Shown here: in pieces, positions 10,901-18,219 of the stretch | How the letters are laid out: each line of letters starts with the position of its first letter | Position numbering within the stretch: position 1 is the first letter of the stretch | From: Stenotrophomonas maltophilia | Lineage (GTDB): Bacteria > Pseudomonadota > Gammaproteobacteria > Xanthomonadales > Xanthomonadaceae | Direction of reading: 5' to 3' | DNA length: 64,000 nt | Assembly (NCBI RefSeq): GCF_002205165.1 | Contig: NZ_NIVS01000032.1 | Coordinates: forward strand, 62,001 to 126,000 | Translations under genes and position numbers: made by a program | The notes under the pieces: generated by a model | The model's database searches: none | What the model saw: only the letters and a program-made list of their open reading frames with translations | Told to the model about the DNA's origin: nothing

Positions 10901-10960
10901 AAAGCCAAGTACTACACCAACCCCCGCTACGCGCGGCTGCAAGTGCAGTACGACTGGTAA
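7913..10960 (+). CDS. TonB-dependent receptor, Oar-like, with N-terminal carboxypeptidase-regulatory-like domain
   Basis: A 1,015-residue outer-membrane receptor. The start at 7913 has a GGAGG ribosome site ending eight bases upstream and opens a signal peptide ending SAFAQS; the longer open frame from 7751 has no such signal. Residues about 40-115 form a CarboxypepD_reg-like beta-sandwich, followed by a TonB-box-like DTVNVRA near 118, a plug domain (conserved GGYGARYG and GGVTSVNVKRGTNEWKG) and a large barrel ending QVQYDW. Residues about 779-790 (DVDGDGKPDD) look like an EF-hand or thrombospondin-3 calcium loop, probably on an extracellular loop. Oar-like receptors are common in xanthomonads and their substrates are mostly unknown. 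No neighbour suggests a ligand. Confidence 0.9.
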   Translation: MQRKSAVPDRVVGRQRLRMLLLASSLLSASAFAQSTVGDINGLAPGFTGGEVRIRNLDSGVTRESAISADGRFRVGALGAGRYEVQATGANGDARTIVVTVIAGQTTSADMSRAATLDTVNVRAQLGATIDLGSVESRTTFTAEQLNALPVGRDITSVSLLTPGTVASSGYFGPASFGGASAAENSYYVNGFNVTNLFDSLSFSEVPFQAIDQLDVQTGGYGARYGFSTGGVTSVNVKRGTNEWKGGFSWTTAPNAWRSTEPDTLRTDGTLLRSYDNNTRSSDVASAWIGGPLIQDKLFLFALGSMSRDERETYGGRTAEASRSPQDPTRPKPPTSLSTTAEEYTSKNPYWLVKLDWYLNDNNHLEYTGFGNRGRYHYDNYTAAYDSDRPDAEASKKEYLGRLYRERDGATHVLQWTSYLSDALTASVRYGQMRNKNSDYTISPDGKRSDYDGNILSPDGDCPYVFDAVLGKRVGCAVTSQIDVKDGSNERTSAMVDFTWQLAAHQLGFGYSNDQWKSRQGTAYSSGAYWRLHEDYARRINFRTGGTIGIKQRSWYLEDHWQINDAFMLYAGIRNDSFDNRNSDGVSFVKQDNIWQPRGGFAWDVMGDGNSKLFGSLGRYSLPIAANVSLRAASASYYTNEFFTYDGYDPVTGKPNITGSYRGGSADSVSNGADGSAPDPKAVASKGLKPYTQDEAILGYEHRIQSSNAWLDGWTLGAKVTYRRINNVIDDTCDARSLYNAAKKAGYDLSNWDSPWEVPSGIPGCWIYNPGEDLTLSIDVDGDGKPDDITVPGDELGPKAKRSYRALSLSADRQGERWYASLNYTWSKLYGNYEGLVKSTNGQDDTGTTSDFDFKELMYGADGYLFNDRRHSFKLYGAYDLTDQWQIGANLLIQSGTPITCLGGGYGTFGTEYGYAGVFHTCNADMEDVVGLGSSGRTPWVASLDPTVIYRPAALKGLSVQFSVLNLFNSVKPLQVYETKYSVDSAGTITDFFNHEKAKYYTNPRYARLQVQYDW

Positions 10961-11012
10961 TGATGCTCCGCTCGGCCCTGCCTCCGCGCAGGGTCGAGCC
11001 GGACCCGCATGA

Positions 11013-11336
11013 TCACCCAGCCCCCAACACCGACAGAATCTGCTTCGGCGACTGGAACCCCGCCAGCCGCACGGTTTCGTGACCGTCGCGCACCACCAGC
11101 AGCGTCGGCGTCTGCCGCAGCCCGAGTTCGCGGAACAGTCCTTCACCGACTGTTTCCAGCTTGACCTTCAACAGCGTCATCCCGGCATCCGCGATGGCGC
11201 CGGACACGCTGGCCAACGACATCTCCAGCATCCGGCACCCCGGGCAATCGTCCTTGTGGAAATCCACCAGCAGGGCCGGGTGCTCGCGCAGGGCGGCGTA
11301 GTAGTCCTCGGGGGTCTGGGCGTGCAGGGTCAGCAT
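11013..11336 (-). CDS. Thioredoxin-fold protein at the end of the nrd operon
   Basis: A 107-residue thioredoxin-like protein with the redox motif CPGC at residues 31-34 (preceded by VDFHKDD) and the cis-proline motif QTPTL near 75-79. CPGC differs from the CGPC of canonical thioredoxin, and the protein has no signal peptide, so it is cytoplasmic. Its start ATG lies inside the end of the flavodoxin gene (7-base overlap), implying translational coupling. It is the last gene of nrdA-nrdB-flavodoxin-thioredoxin and so plausibly serves as the dedicated electron donor of ribonucleotide reductase, like NrdH. That role is inferred from position. Confidence 0.85.
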   Translation of the reverse strand: MLTLHAQTPEDYYAALREHPALLVDFHKDDCPGCRMLEMSLASVSGAIADAGMTLLKVKLETVGEGLFRELGLRQTPTLLVVRDGHETVRLAGFQSPKQILSVLGAG

Positions 11337-11794
11337 GTCGTCTGTGTCTCGGTACGGGCCAACACGGTGTCGGTCCACTGGTGAATGGTGTGGGTGTCTT
11401 CGGCGCCATGCGGCATCTGCTCGATCTCCAGCACCGGATGAAGGGAGCTGAAAAACCTTGCCAGCCGGTGCGCGGCGCCGCAGTAGTACTCCTCGCCCCA
11501 TTGGGTCTCGCCGGTGCCGAATACCGCCACCGGGAACGGCAGGGGCAGGCCGAAACGGTCCCGCAGCGCAGCCACGCCGTCCTTCATTTCCGCCGGGGTA
11601 CGCCCGGCGTTGTCGGTCCATGAGCCGAGCAGGCACAGGGCGGGCGCCTCACCGGCGAGCGCCACGGCCACGTCGCCGGCATCGACATCGAGCCAGTCCA
11701 CGCGGTGCCCGAGCGCTTCGCAGCGGGACCGGATCAGCATCGCCACTTCGCGGGTGTTGCCGCTCAGCGAGGCGAAGGCCAGCAGGAGATGCAT
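11330..11794 (-). CDS. Flavodoxin domain protein (NrdI-like position in the nrd operon)
   Basis: A 154-residue short-chain flavodoxin. The FMN phosphate loop is SLSGNTREV (residues 9-17). A second FMN-contact loop resembles GTGETQWGEEYYCGA near residues 92-106. It sits 12 bases after nrdB and overlaps the thioredoxin gene by 7 bases. In class Ib systems the flavodoxin NrdI supplies the oxidant for the Mn-tyrosyl cofactor. This protein is closer in sequence to an ordinary flavodoxin, so NrdI function is only suggested by context. Confidence 0.82.
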   Translation of the reverse strand: MHLLLAFASLSGNTREVAMLIRSRCEALGHRVDWLDVDAGDVAVALAGEAPALCLLGSWTDNAGRTPAEMKDGVAALRDRFGLPLPFPVAVFGTGETQWGEEYYCGAAHRLARFFSSLHPVLEIEQMPHGAEDTHTIHQWTDTVLARTETQTTC

Positions 11795-11806
11795 CGCCTT
11801 GCCTCC

Positions 11807-12847
11807 TTACAGATCATCGAACCCGTTGTCCGCGTTGGTTTTCTTGTAGCTGGCGTTGCGCATCTCGAAGAAGTCGGTCTTGGTCTCCGTGAAGTTGTCC
11901 GCGTAGGCCTTGATCCACGGCATCACGTTGACATTGGTCTCGCTGTACAGCTTCTCGATGCCGAGCATGCCGGCCATCTTGTTGGCGCGGTACTTCACGT
12001 AGCGGATCATCTCGTCCACGTCGATGCCGTCGATGCCATCGAGCACTTCGCCGGTCCAGCGCGTCTCCAGCTGGATGGCGTGTTCGAAGGCCTCATGCAC
12101 GTAGGCAGTCAGCTGCTCGCCCTGCAGCGCCGGGTTCTCGCCGATGATGGCGCGGATCAGCTCGCTGATGAACTTGGTGTGGGCAAGTTCGTCGCGGTTG
12201 ATGAAGCTGATGATCTTGCCGGTGCCGGTCATGCGATTCTGGCGGACCAGGTTGTAGAAGAACGCGAAGCCGGAATAGAAGTTGATGCCCTCCAGGATCG
12301 AGGACTGGATCAATGCGCGGATCAGCGTCTCGGCGGTCTTCTCGCGCATGAAGTCGTCGTAGGACTGCATGATCGGCGCGTTGCGGGCCAGGATGGTCGG
12401 GTGGGTACGCGCGATCTCGAACACCCGGTTCTGGTCGGCCAGGCCGGCGATCGAGGCCAGCACGTAGCTGTAGCTTTCGTTGTGGATCACTTCCTGCTGG
12501 CCGATGATCGCCGCATTGGCGTGCGCGGCGGGGTCGGTGATGTACTCGGCGACGTTGTAGATGAAGCGCGTCTGCGGGGAATCCAGCGTGGCGAGCAGGC
12601 CGATGATCGAGTCGTAGGCGTTCTTCTCGCGGGCATTGAGCTCGCCGTACTGGCGCGCGTCGCCCTTCATGTCCACTTCGTCCGGAATCCAGAAGTTGGT
12701 CGAGAGCTCCTTGTACGCCCGGTAGAAGGACGGGTAGGGGATGTCGTTCCAGTTGAGGATGCCGCTGGTGCGGCCATTGATGATGCCGGTGGAGCGGTTG
12801 GGGTGGCGCGGTTCGAGGATCTTGATGCGTTCGAGGGGGATGGCCAT
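11807..12847 (-). CDS. nrdB: Ribonucleoside-diphosphate reductase class I, beta subunit
   Basis: A 346-residue radical-generating subunit. Equivalents of all the dimetal ligands and the tyrosyl-radical residue can be picked out: the Asp in LLATLDSPQ, Glu and His in QQEVIHNESY, the radical Tyr in that same motif, Glu in LEGINFY, and Glu and His in NRDELAHTK. These match E. coli D84, E115, H118, Y122, E204, E238 and H241. The start at 12847 (MAIPLERIKIL) is chosen over the upstream open frame because AGGA precedes it and family proteins begin there. It pairs with NrdA, encoded 132 bases upstream, and is followed by flavodoxin and thioredoxin genes. Confidence 0.95.
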   Translation of the reverse strand: MAIPLERIKILEPRHPNRSTGIINGRTSGILNWNDIPYPSFYRAYKELSTNFWIPDEVDMKGDARQYGELNAREKNAYDSIIGLLATLDSPQTRFIYNVAEYITDPAAHANAAIIGQQEVIHNESYSYVLASIAGLADQNRVFEIARTHPTILARNAPIMQSYDDFMREKTAETLIRALIQSSILEGINFYSGFAFFYNLVRQNRMTGTGKIISFINRDELAHTKFISELIRAIIGENPALQGEQLTAYVHEAFEHAIQLETRWTGEVLDGIDGIDVDEMIRYVKYRANKMAGMLGIEKLYSETNVNVMPWIKAYADNFTETKTDFFEMRNASYKKTNADNGFDDL

Positions 12848-12979
12848 CGGGGTGTGTCCTGAAGCAGAGCCCCCTGAGTCAGGGGGCGGCCGCAAAGCGG
12901 CGGGGGTCTGGGTGGTTGTAATGCGGGGCCCATGGTTTGCGCAGCGAACCATGGGAGCGTCAGCGCGAATGCGATGCGC

Positions 12980-15358
12980 CTACCCGCACCATTCGCACTC
13001 GCTTATGTCGATGTCGTTGGAGCGCACGTAGTAGGTCGTCTTCAGCCCTTCGCGCCACGCACTCATGTGCAGCGCGAGCAGGGTGCTGGCGCGGATGGTG
13101 CTGGGCACATACAGGTTGAAGCTGATCGATTGGTCCACGTGGCGCTGGCGGCGGGCGTTCTGGCGGATGCTGGCAAACTGGTCCACCCGGTAGGCGCCCT
13201 TCTCGTAGTACGGGTAGGTCTCCAGCGAAAGGCCCGGCGCGGCCACCGGGCGGCGGAAGTCCTTCTTTTCCTCGTAATAGAACGCGCCGTAGACCGGATC
13301 GATCGAGGCGGTGGAGCCGGCGATCTGCGCGGTGCTCATGTTCGGGGCGACCGCCATCAGCCAGCCGTTGCGCAGCCCGTTCACGCCAACCTGCGCCGCC
13401 AGTTCCCGCCAGGCCGGGCTGTCATAGCCACGGGCGCGGAAGTACTCCCCGTTCTGCCACTCACTGCCGACGAAGGCGCTGTAGCGTCCCTTTTCCTTGG
13501 CCAGGGTCATGCTGGCCTGGATGGTCAGGTAGTTGATGCGCTCGTACAGGCTGTCGGCGTAGTCCTCGGCCTGGGCGGAGTTCCATTCCATCTGCTGCAG
13601 GGCCAGCAGGTGGTGCCAGCCGAAGGTGCCCAGCCCGATCGCGCGGTACTTGCGGTTGGTGATGGTCGCCTGCGGCACTGGCAGCTGGTTGAGGTCGATC
13701 ACGTTGTCCAGCATCCGCACCTGGATCGGCACCAGCCGCTCCAGCACGTCGCTGGTCAGTAGGTCCGGCGCGGCGGTGACTGCGCGGCCGAGGTTGATCG
13801 AGGACAGATTGCATACCACGAAATCGCCGGCCTGCCTGGTCGTCACGATCTGGTCGCCGCTGATCATCTCCTGGATCATGCGGGTGGGGCTCATGTTCTG
13901 CAGGATCTCGGTGCACAGGTTGCTGGAATAGATGTTGCCGGCATGCTTGTTCGGGTTCATCCGGTTCACTTCATCCCGGTAGAACATGAAGGGATTGCCG
14001 GTCTCCAGCTGGCTCACCATGATCCGCTTGAACAGGTCGATGGCCTTGATGGTGCGCCGGCTGATGCGCTCGTCGGCGACGACCTCCTCGTACTTTTCGC
14101 GGAAGCTGCCCTGGCCGCGCTGCTCATCGTGGAAATCCTGCAGGTACCAGCCCTTGATCCGCTTCACTTCATACGGGTCGAACAGGTACCAGTCCCCACG
14201 GCGCTCGACCGCTTCCATGAACAGGTCCGGCAGGCACACCGAGGTGAACACATCGTGCGCGCGTAGGCGCTGGTCGCCGTTGTTCAGGCGCAGATCGAGG
14301 AAGGCCTCGATGTCGCGGTGCCAGACATCCAGGTAAACCGCGATCGCGCCCTTGCGCTGGCCGAGCTGATCCACGCTTACCGCGGTGTTGTTGAGCTGCT
14401 TGATCCACGGCACCACGCCGCCGGAGGAATTGGCCACGCCGCGGATCGATGAACCCGCCGAGCGCACATAGCCCAGGTACGCACCCACGCCACCGCCGTG
14501 CTTGGAGACGCGCGCCACATCGGTGTTGGAGTCGTAGATGCCCTGCAGGCTGTCATCCACCGTGTCGATGAAGCACGAGGACAGCTGGCCGCCGACCTTG
14601 CCGGCATTGGCCAGGGTCGGTGTGGCCACCGTCATGTACAGGTTGGACAGCGCCCAGTAGGCCTCGCGCACCAGCAGCATCCGTCGCCGCCGCGAGCGCT
14701 CGCCATGTTCGTGTTCGTGCTGCATCAGGTACAGCGCGATGGTCAGCCAGCGCTCCTGCGGCAGCTCGTACACCGCACGCGAGTGATCGGTGGCGAGGTA
14801 GCGGGTGGCCAGCAGGTACAGCCCGTTGTAGGCGAACAGCGTGTCGCGCTCGGGCTCGATCATCTGGCCGGCTTCCTCCAGTTCATCCTTGGAATAGGCC
14901 TTGAGGATGTCGATGGAGTAGACGTTGCGGTCGGCCAGGCTCTCCTGCAGCCCCACGTACGAGCCGTACTTCAGCGTGGCATCGTAGAAACGATTCTTGC
15001 TGGCGCGCTTGTACAGCCGCCGCAGGTAGAGGCGGGCGGCGAAGTGTTCCCAGTCCGGTGCGGTCAGGTCGATACGCGATTCCGCCTCGCGGATCAGCAG
15101 GTCCACCATCTCATCGGCGCTGAGCTGCTGCCGCCGCGCGATCTGCCCGAGCACGCTGCGCAGATAGTCGGCCACCTCCAGTTGCGGGAACTCGGCATGC
15201 ACGCTGTGCACGGTGCGCTCCAGCCGCGCCTGGTCGAACGGCATGCGGCGGTTGCCGCCTTCCTTGGTGATCCACAGCGTTTCAGTGGCGGTCGCCGCAT
15301 CAACGGCGGTATCGGTGGGCGCGGTGGCGGGCGAGGTGACGGTGTCGTCGGTGTTCAT
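12980..15358 (-). CDS. nrdA: Ribonucleoside-diphosphate reductase class I, alpha subunit
   Basis: A 792-residue catalytic subunit reducing NDPs to dNDPs. An ATP-cone allosteric domain is near residues 30-115 (GGNRRMPFDQARLERTV). The catalytic loop has NLCTEILQN (Asn, Cys, Glu equivalent to E. coli N437, C439, E441). The redox pair is in GGQLSSCFIDT and FVVCNLSSINLG. The chain ends SECEWCG, the flexible CxxC tail that passes electrons from thioredoxin. The ATG at 15358 has GGAG seven bases upstream; the ATG at 15373 lacks one. It is the first gene of the operon and lies behind about 235 bases of leader and a NrdR-type promoter. Confidence 0.96.
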   Translation of the reverse strand: MNTDDTVTSPATAPTDTAVDAATATETLWITKEGGNRRMPFDQARLERTVHSVHAEFPQLEVADYLRSVLGQIARRQQLSADEMVDLLIREAESRIDLTAPDWEHFAARLYLRRLYKRASKNRFYDATLKYGSYVGLQESLADRNVYSIDILKAYSKDELEEAGQMIEPERDTLFAYNGLYLLATRYLATDHSRAVYELPQERWLTIALYLMQHEHEHGERSRRRRMLLVREAYWALSNLYMTVATPTLANAGKVGGQLSSCFIDTVDDSLQGIYDSNTDVARVSKHGGGVGAYLGYVRSAGSSIRGVANSSGGVVPWIKQLNNTAVSVDQLGQRKGAIAVYLDVWHRDIEAFLDLRLNNGDQRLRAHDVFTSVCLPDLFMEAVERRGDWYLFDPYEVKRIKGWYLQDFHDEQRGQGSFREKYEEVVADERISRRTIKAIDLFKRIMVSQLETGNPFMFYRDEVNRMNPNKHAGNIYSSNLCTEILQNMSPTRMIQEMISGDQIVTTRQAGDFVVCNLSSINLGRAVTAAPDLLTSDVLERLVPIQVRMLDNVIDLNQLPVPQATITNRKYRAIGLGTFGWHHLLALQQMEWNSAQAEDYADSLYERINYLTIQASMTLAKEKGRYSAFVGSEWQNGEYFRARGYDSPAWRELAAQVGVNGLRNGWLMAVAPNMSTAQIAGSTASIDPVYGAFYYEEKKDFRRPVAAPGLSLETYPYYEKGAYRVDQFASIRQNARRQRHVDQSISFNLYVPSTIRASTLLALHMSAWREGLKTTYYVRSNDIDISECEWCG

Positions 15359-15596
15359 GCGTTCTCCATGCATGGCGCAGTACTCGGCAGGCAGCGCGGC
15401 AGAGCCGTGCGGCAGCCGGACAGAAGGCGTGATTGGTGGGCAGGCCCTGCGTGTGCAGGAATACGTCGCCGCAGGCTCACATCGGTGGCGACGGGCCTTG
15501 CTTCCAGGCGCCGGTCAGGTGGGCACAACGGGGCGTTCAACGGCAACGCGGCGTTGCGACGATGCACCGGGCCTGGCGGAAGCGGGGAGCCGATGG

Positions 15597-15612
15597 ACAC
15601 AACATAGTGGGG
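15597..15612. promoter_or_regulatory. NrdR-box-like site overlapping the nrdA -10
   Basis: ACACAACATAGTGGGG matches the 16-base NrdR consensus acaCwAtATaTwGtgt at 12 of 16 positions. It covers the -10 of the nrdA promoter and lies 32 bp, start to start, from the second box, the three-helical-turn spacing typical of NrdR pairs. Confidence 0.65.
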
Positions 15613-15629
15613 TAGGGTGGCGCAGTCAA
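15601..15629 (-). promoter_or_regulatory. Sigma-70 promoter of nrdA operon
   Basis: Reading the minus strand: -35 TTGACT (15629-15624), a 17-bp spacer and -10 TATGTT (15606-15601). Transcription would start near 15594. The -35 and -10 are each touched by a NrdR-like box, a textbook repression layout. Confidence 0.65.
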
Positions 15630-15644
15630 CCGAAGATGTAGTGC
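15629..15644. promoter_or_regulatory. Second NrdR-box-like site abutting the nrdA -35
   Basis: ACCGAAGATGTAGTGC matches the NrdR consensus at 11 of 16 positions, with the better half (TGTAGTG) on the side away from nrdA. It is weaker alone; the helical phasing with the box at 15597 is the main support. Confidence 0.55.
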
Positions 15645-15709
15645 TTTTTTGTCGCAGGGGCGTTACCTGCGCAGATGAACATTCCGTACAGACTGCACTA
15701 TCAAACGCA

Positions 15710-15728
15710 AATGCGAGCCGTTATCATT
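15710..15728. promoter_or_regulatory. Fur-box-like site upstream of the siderophore operon
   Basis: AATGCGAGCCGTTATCATT matches the 19-base Fur consensus AATGATAATnATTATCATT at 13 of 18 scored positions, with a near-perfect right half. It contains a -10-like TATCAT (15722-15727) about 100 bases before the first gene. Iron repression of a catecholate siderophore operon is the expected control. Confidence 0.6.
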
Positions 15729-15828
15729 TGATGGATCACAGGGCGGTGATGCGTTCGCAACCGGATGGCAGAACCGCGCGCGCCAAGGCGCACCGCGTGG
15801 TTCAACTTCTTATTGGCTGTGGTGTTCA

Positions 15829-17028
15829 ATGTCTGCACGTCCTGTCGTATCCGGTTTGCCTGCCCTCGTTTCCGCCGCGTTGCTCGGCACCATGGCGATG
15901 ATGGCGTTCGTGTCCGTGATCGGCCCGGTGGTGCGGGTGCTGGGCCTGGCCGAGTGGCACGCCGGCCTGTCGGTCACCGCCGCCGGTGTGTTGTGGATGC
16001 TCTCGGCGCGCCGCTGGGGGGCGCTGAGCGATCGCGTCGGCCGCAAGCGCGTGCTGCTGATCGCACTGGCCGCCTACGCGGTGATCTACGTGGCGCTGGC
16101 GGTATTCGTGGACGTGGCGCTGACCTCGCCGCCGGCGGTGTGGATCTCCGTGCTGGTGCTGGTCGGCACCCGCGCCCTTGTCGGGTTGTTCTACGCCGCC
16201 GTGCCGCCGACCGCCGCGGCCATCATCGCCGACCAGGCCGCCCCGGGGCAGCGCGGCAGCGTGATGGCCAAACTCGGTACCGCCAATGCGCTGGGCATGG
16301 TGCTGGGCCCGGCCGCCGCGGGTTGGATCGCGTACCAGAATCTCTCGCTCACCCTGTATGTGGCCGCGTTGCTGCCACTGCTGTCGCTGCTGATGATCTG
16401 GTGGCGGTTGCCGAACACGCCGCCCGTCGCGCCGGCGCACACCGGGCCCAAGCCGACCCTTGGGCTGGGCGATGCGCGCCTGCGGCTGCCGTTGCTGGCG
16501 GTGTTCGTGGCGATGATCTCGGTCACCATCGCGCAGGTGACGGTGGGCTTCTTCGCGATTGATCGCCTGCAGCTCTCACCGGCAGACGGTGCACGCATGG
16601 CCGGACTGGCGCTGACCGCGGTCGGGGTAGGGCTGATCTTCGCCCAGGGCTTGGTGATGAAGCTCAAGGACATCCGCCCCACGCGCTGGATCCTGGTCGG
16701 CGCGCTGATCTCCGGTCTCGGCTTCGCGTCGGTCGCGCTGGTCAGCGTGCCGTGGCAGCTGCTGGCCAGCTATGCGTTCGCGGCGTTCGGCATGGGCTTT
16801 GTGTTTCCCAACTTCCAGGCGCTGGCGGCCGATTCGGTGCAGGCGCACGAGCAGGGCGCCGCCGCGGGCACCGTCGCTTCGGTGCAGGGCATGGGCATGG
16901 TGGTGGGGCCGATGATCGGCACGCTGCTGTATCGGTGGTCACCGAGTGCGCCGTATCTGCTGGTCGGCGTGGTGCTGCTGGTCCTGGCGCTGTCCGCGGC
17001 GATGCACCGCGCGCGGGGTGCGGCATGA
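15829..17028 (+). CDS. MFS transporter, probable siderophore exporter (EntS-like role)
   Basis: A 399-residue, twelve-helix major facilitator protein. The loop after helix 2 carries the MFS signature (WGALSDRVGRKR, near residues 62-73) and helix 5 has a drug/proton antiporter-like GPAAAG stretch. It is the first gene of the siderophore operon, and its stop overlaps the entC start (ATGA), so it is co-translated with the biosynthetic genes. From this position it most likely exports the finished catecholate siderophore, the role EntS has in E. coli. The sequence alone only shows an efflux-type MFS protein. No strong ribosome site precedes the ATG. Confidence 0.85.
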   Translation: MSARPVVSGLPALVSAALLGTMAMMAFVSVIGPVVRVLGLAEWHAGLSVTAAGVLWMLSARRWGALSDRVGRKRVLLIALAAYAVIYVALAVFVDVALTSPPAVWISVLVLVGTRALVGLFYAAVPPTAAAIIADQAAPGQRGSVMAKLGTANALGMVLGPAAAGWIAYQNLSLTLYVAALLPLLSLLMIWWRLPNTPPVAPAHTGPKPTLGLGDARLRLPLLAVFVAMISVTIAQVTVGFFAIDRLQLSPADGARMAGLALTAVGVGLIFAQGLVMKLKDIRPTRWILVGALISGLGFASVALVSVPWQLLASYAFAAFGMGFVFPNFQALAADSVQAHEQGAAAGTVASVQGMGMVVGPMIGTLLYRWSPSAPYLLVGVVLLVLALSAAMHRARGAA

Positions 17029-18203
17029 ACGAGATGCTGATCCACCGTGTGGCTGATGAGATGGCCGGCACCGCCACCCCCGATGCGGCCGACGCTCTGT
17101 ACTTCCTGCTGCGCAGCCCGCAGCAGGCACTGGAAGCGCAGGGCGTGCGCGCGCACTTGCCGTCCGGCGCCACCGCCACGTTGGCCGAGCGTGTGGCCGC
17201 GTTCTTCGCCGCGCCGCGCTCCGGGCCGCGCCTGCTGGTCGGCGCGGTGCCGTTCGATCCCGAGCAGGGCGATGCGCTGTACCAGCCGGATCAGATCTCC
17301 GGCCAGCCCACCGTGGTGCGTGTGGAAACACCGACGCTGGTCGGTGATGTGCTCGCCGAGCCACCCGCCGATGCGTATGCACAGGCGGTGGCGACGGCGG
17401 TCGGGGAGCTGCAGCGCACCGGCAGCCCGCTGGAAAAGGTCGTGCTGGCGCGCAGCCTGCGGGTCACCACCGCGCAGCCGCTGCACCCGCGCGTGTTGGC
17501 CGCGCGCCTGGGCAAAGACCCCAGCGTGGCCACCTACGTGGTGCCGGTGCCCGCAACGGGCGCGACTGAACCGGCCTGGCTGGTCGGCGCGACACCGGAA
17601 CTGCTGGTCTCCAAGCGGGGTGACCGCGTGCTCTCGCATCCGCTCGCAGGGTCGGCCCGTCGTTCGTCCGATCCCGCCGAAGATGCACGCGCTGCGGAAA
17701 CACTGCTGGCCTCGGCCAAGGACCACGACGAGCACCGCCACGTGGTCGAGGCCATCGTGGCCGCGCTGGCACCGCTGTGCCATCACGTGGAAGCGCAGCC
17801 GCGGCCGACGCTGCATGCCACCGCCACCATGTGGCACCTGGGCACGCGCATCCACGGCACGCTGAAGGACCCTTCGGTGTCCTCGGCGGCGTTGGTCGCA
17901 CTGCTGCATCCCACCCCCGCGGTGTGCGGCACGCCGCGCCAGCAGGCGCTGGAGCTGATCCGCCAGGCCGAGCCGGTCGCGCGGGGCTTCTATGCCGGCG
18001 CCGTCGGCTGGACCGATGCCCAGGGCGAGGGGGACTGGTACGTGGCGATCCGCTGCGCCCGCGTGCAGGGCACCGAAGTGCGCCTGTATGCCGGTGCCGG
18101 CATTGTCGCCGGTTCCCAACCCGATCTCGAGGTGGCCGAAACGGCCGCCAAGTTCATGGCCCTGCTGACCGCGCTCGGCGTCCATGACGTTCGTCCTTTC
18201 TGA
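17025..18203 (+). CDS. entC: Isochorismate synthase (2,3-dihydroxybenzoate pathway)
   Basis: A 392-residue chorismate-utilising enzyme converting chorismate to isochorismate, the first step to 2,3-dihydroxybenzoate. Signature stretches are [29 protein letters not shown], the Mg-binding [10 protein letters not shown] helix, HPTPAVCG, and the C-terminal [15 protein letters not shown]. The start at 17025 overlaps the stop of the exporter gene by four bases; the longer open frame from 16752 merely runs through the exporter gene. The stop is followed after 16 bases by entE. Confidence 0.95.
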   Translation: MNEMLIHRVADEMAGTATPDAADALYFLLRSPQQALEAQGVRAHLPSGATATLAERVAAFFAAPRSGPRLLVGAVPFDPEQGDALYQPDQISGQPTVVRVETPTLVGDVLAEPPADAYAQAVATAVGELQRTGSPLEKVVLARSLRVTTAQPLHPRVLAARLGKDPSVATYVVPVPATGATEPAWLVGATPELLVSKRGDRVLSHPLAGSARRSSDPAEDARAAETLLASAKDHDEHRHVVEAIVAALAPLCHHVEAQPRPTLHATATMWHLGTRIHGTLKDPSVSSAALVALLHPTPAVCGTPRQQALELIRQAEPVARGFYAGAVGWTDAQGEGDWYVAIRCARVQGTEVRLYAGAGIVAGSQPDLEVAETAAKFMALLTALGVHDVRPF

Positions 18204-18219
18204 TGTGCGGGAGCTGCCC

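Larger units (their letters stand above)
15359..15828. other. Divergent intergenic region between nrdA and the siderophore operon
   Basis: This 470-base gene-free stretch holds three things: an nrdA leader of about 235 nt (15359 to about 15594), in which I saw no recognisable riboswitch; the nrdA promoter with two NrdR-like boxes (15597-15644); and a Fur-box-like site (15710-15728) serving the rightward siderophore operon. I see no ORF in it that looks coding. Confidence 0.7.

Noticed and set aside
11705..12862. 385-codon plus-strand frame opposite nrdB
   Set aside because: nrdB has all its metal ligands on the minus strand; the opposite frame is a composition artefact.
15359..15594. Riboswitch (for example cobalamin) in the nrdA leader
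   Set aside because: I could not find the conserved B12-box or other core elements; only generic GC-rich hairpins are visible.
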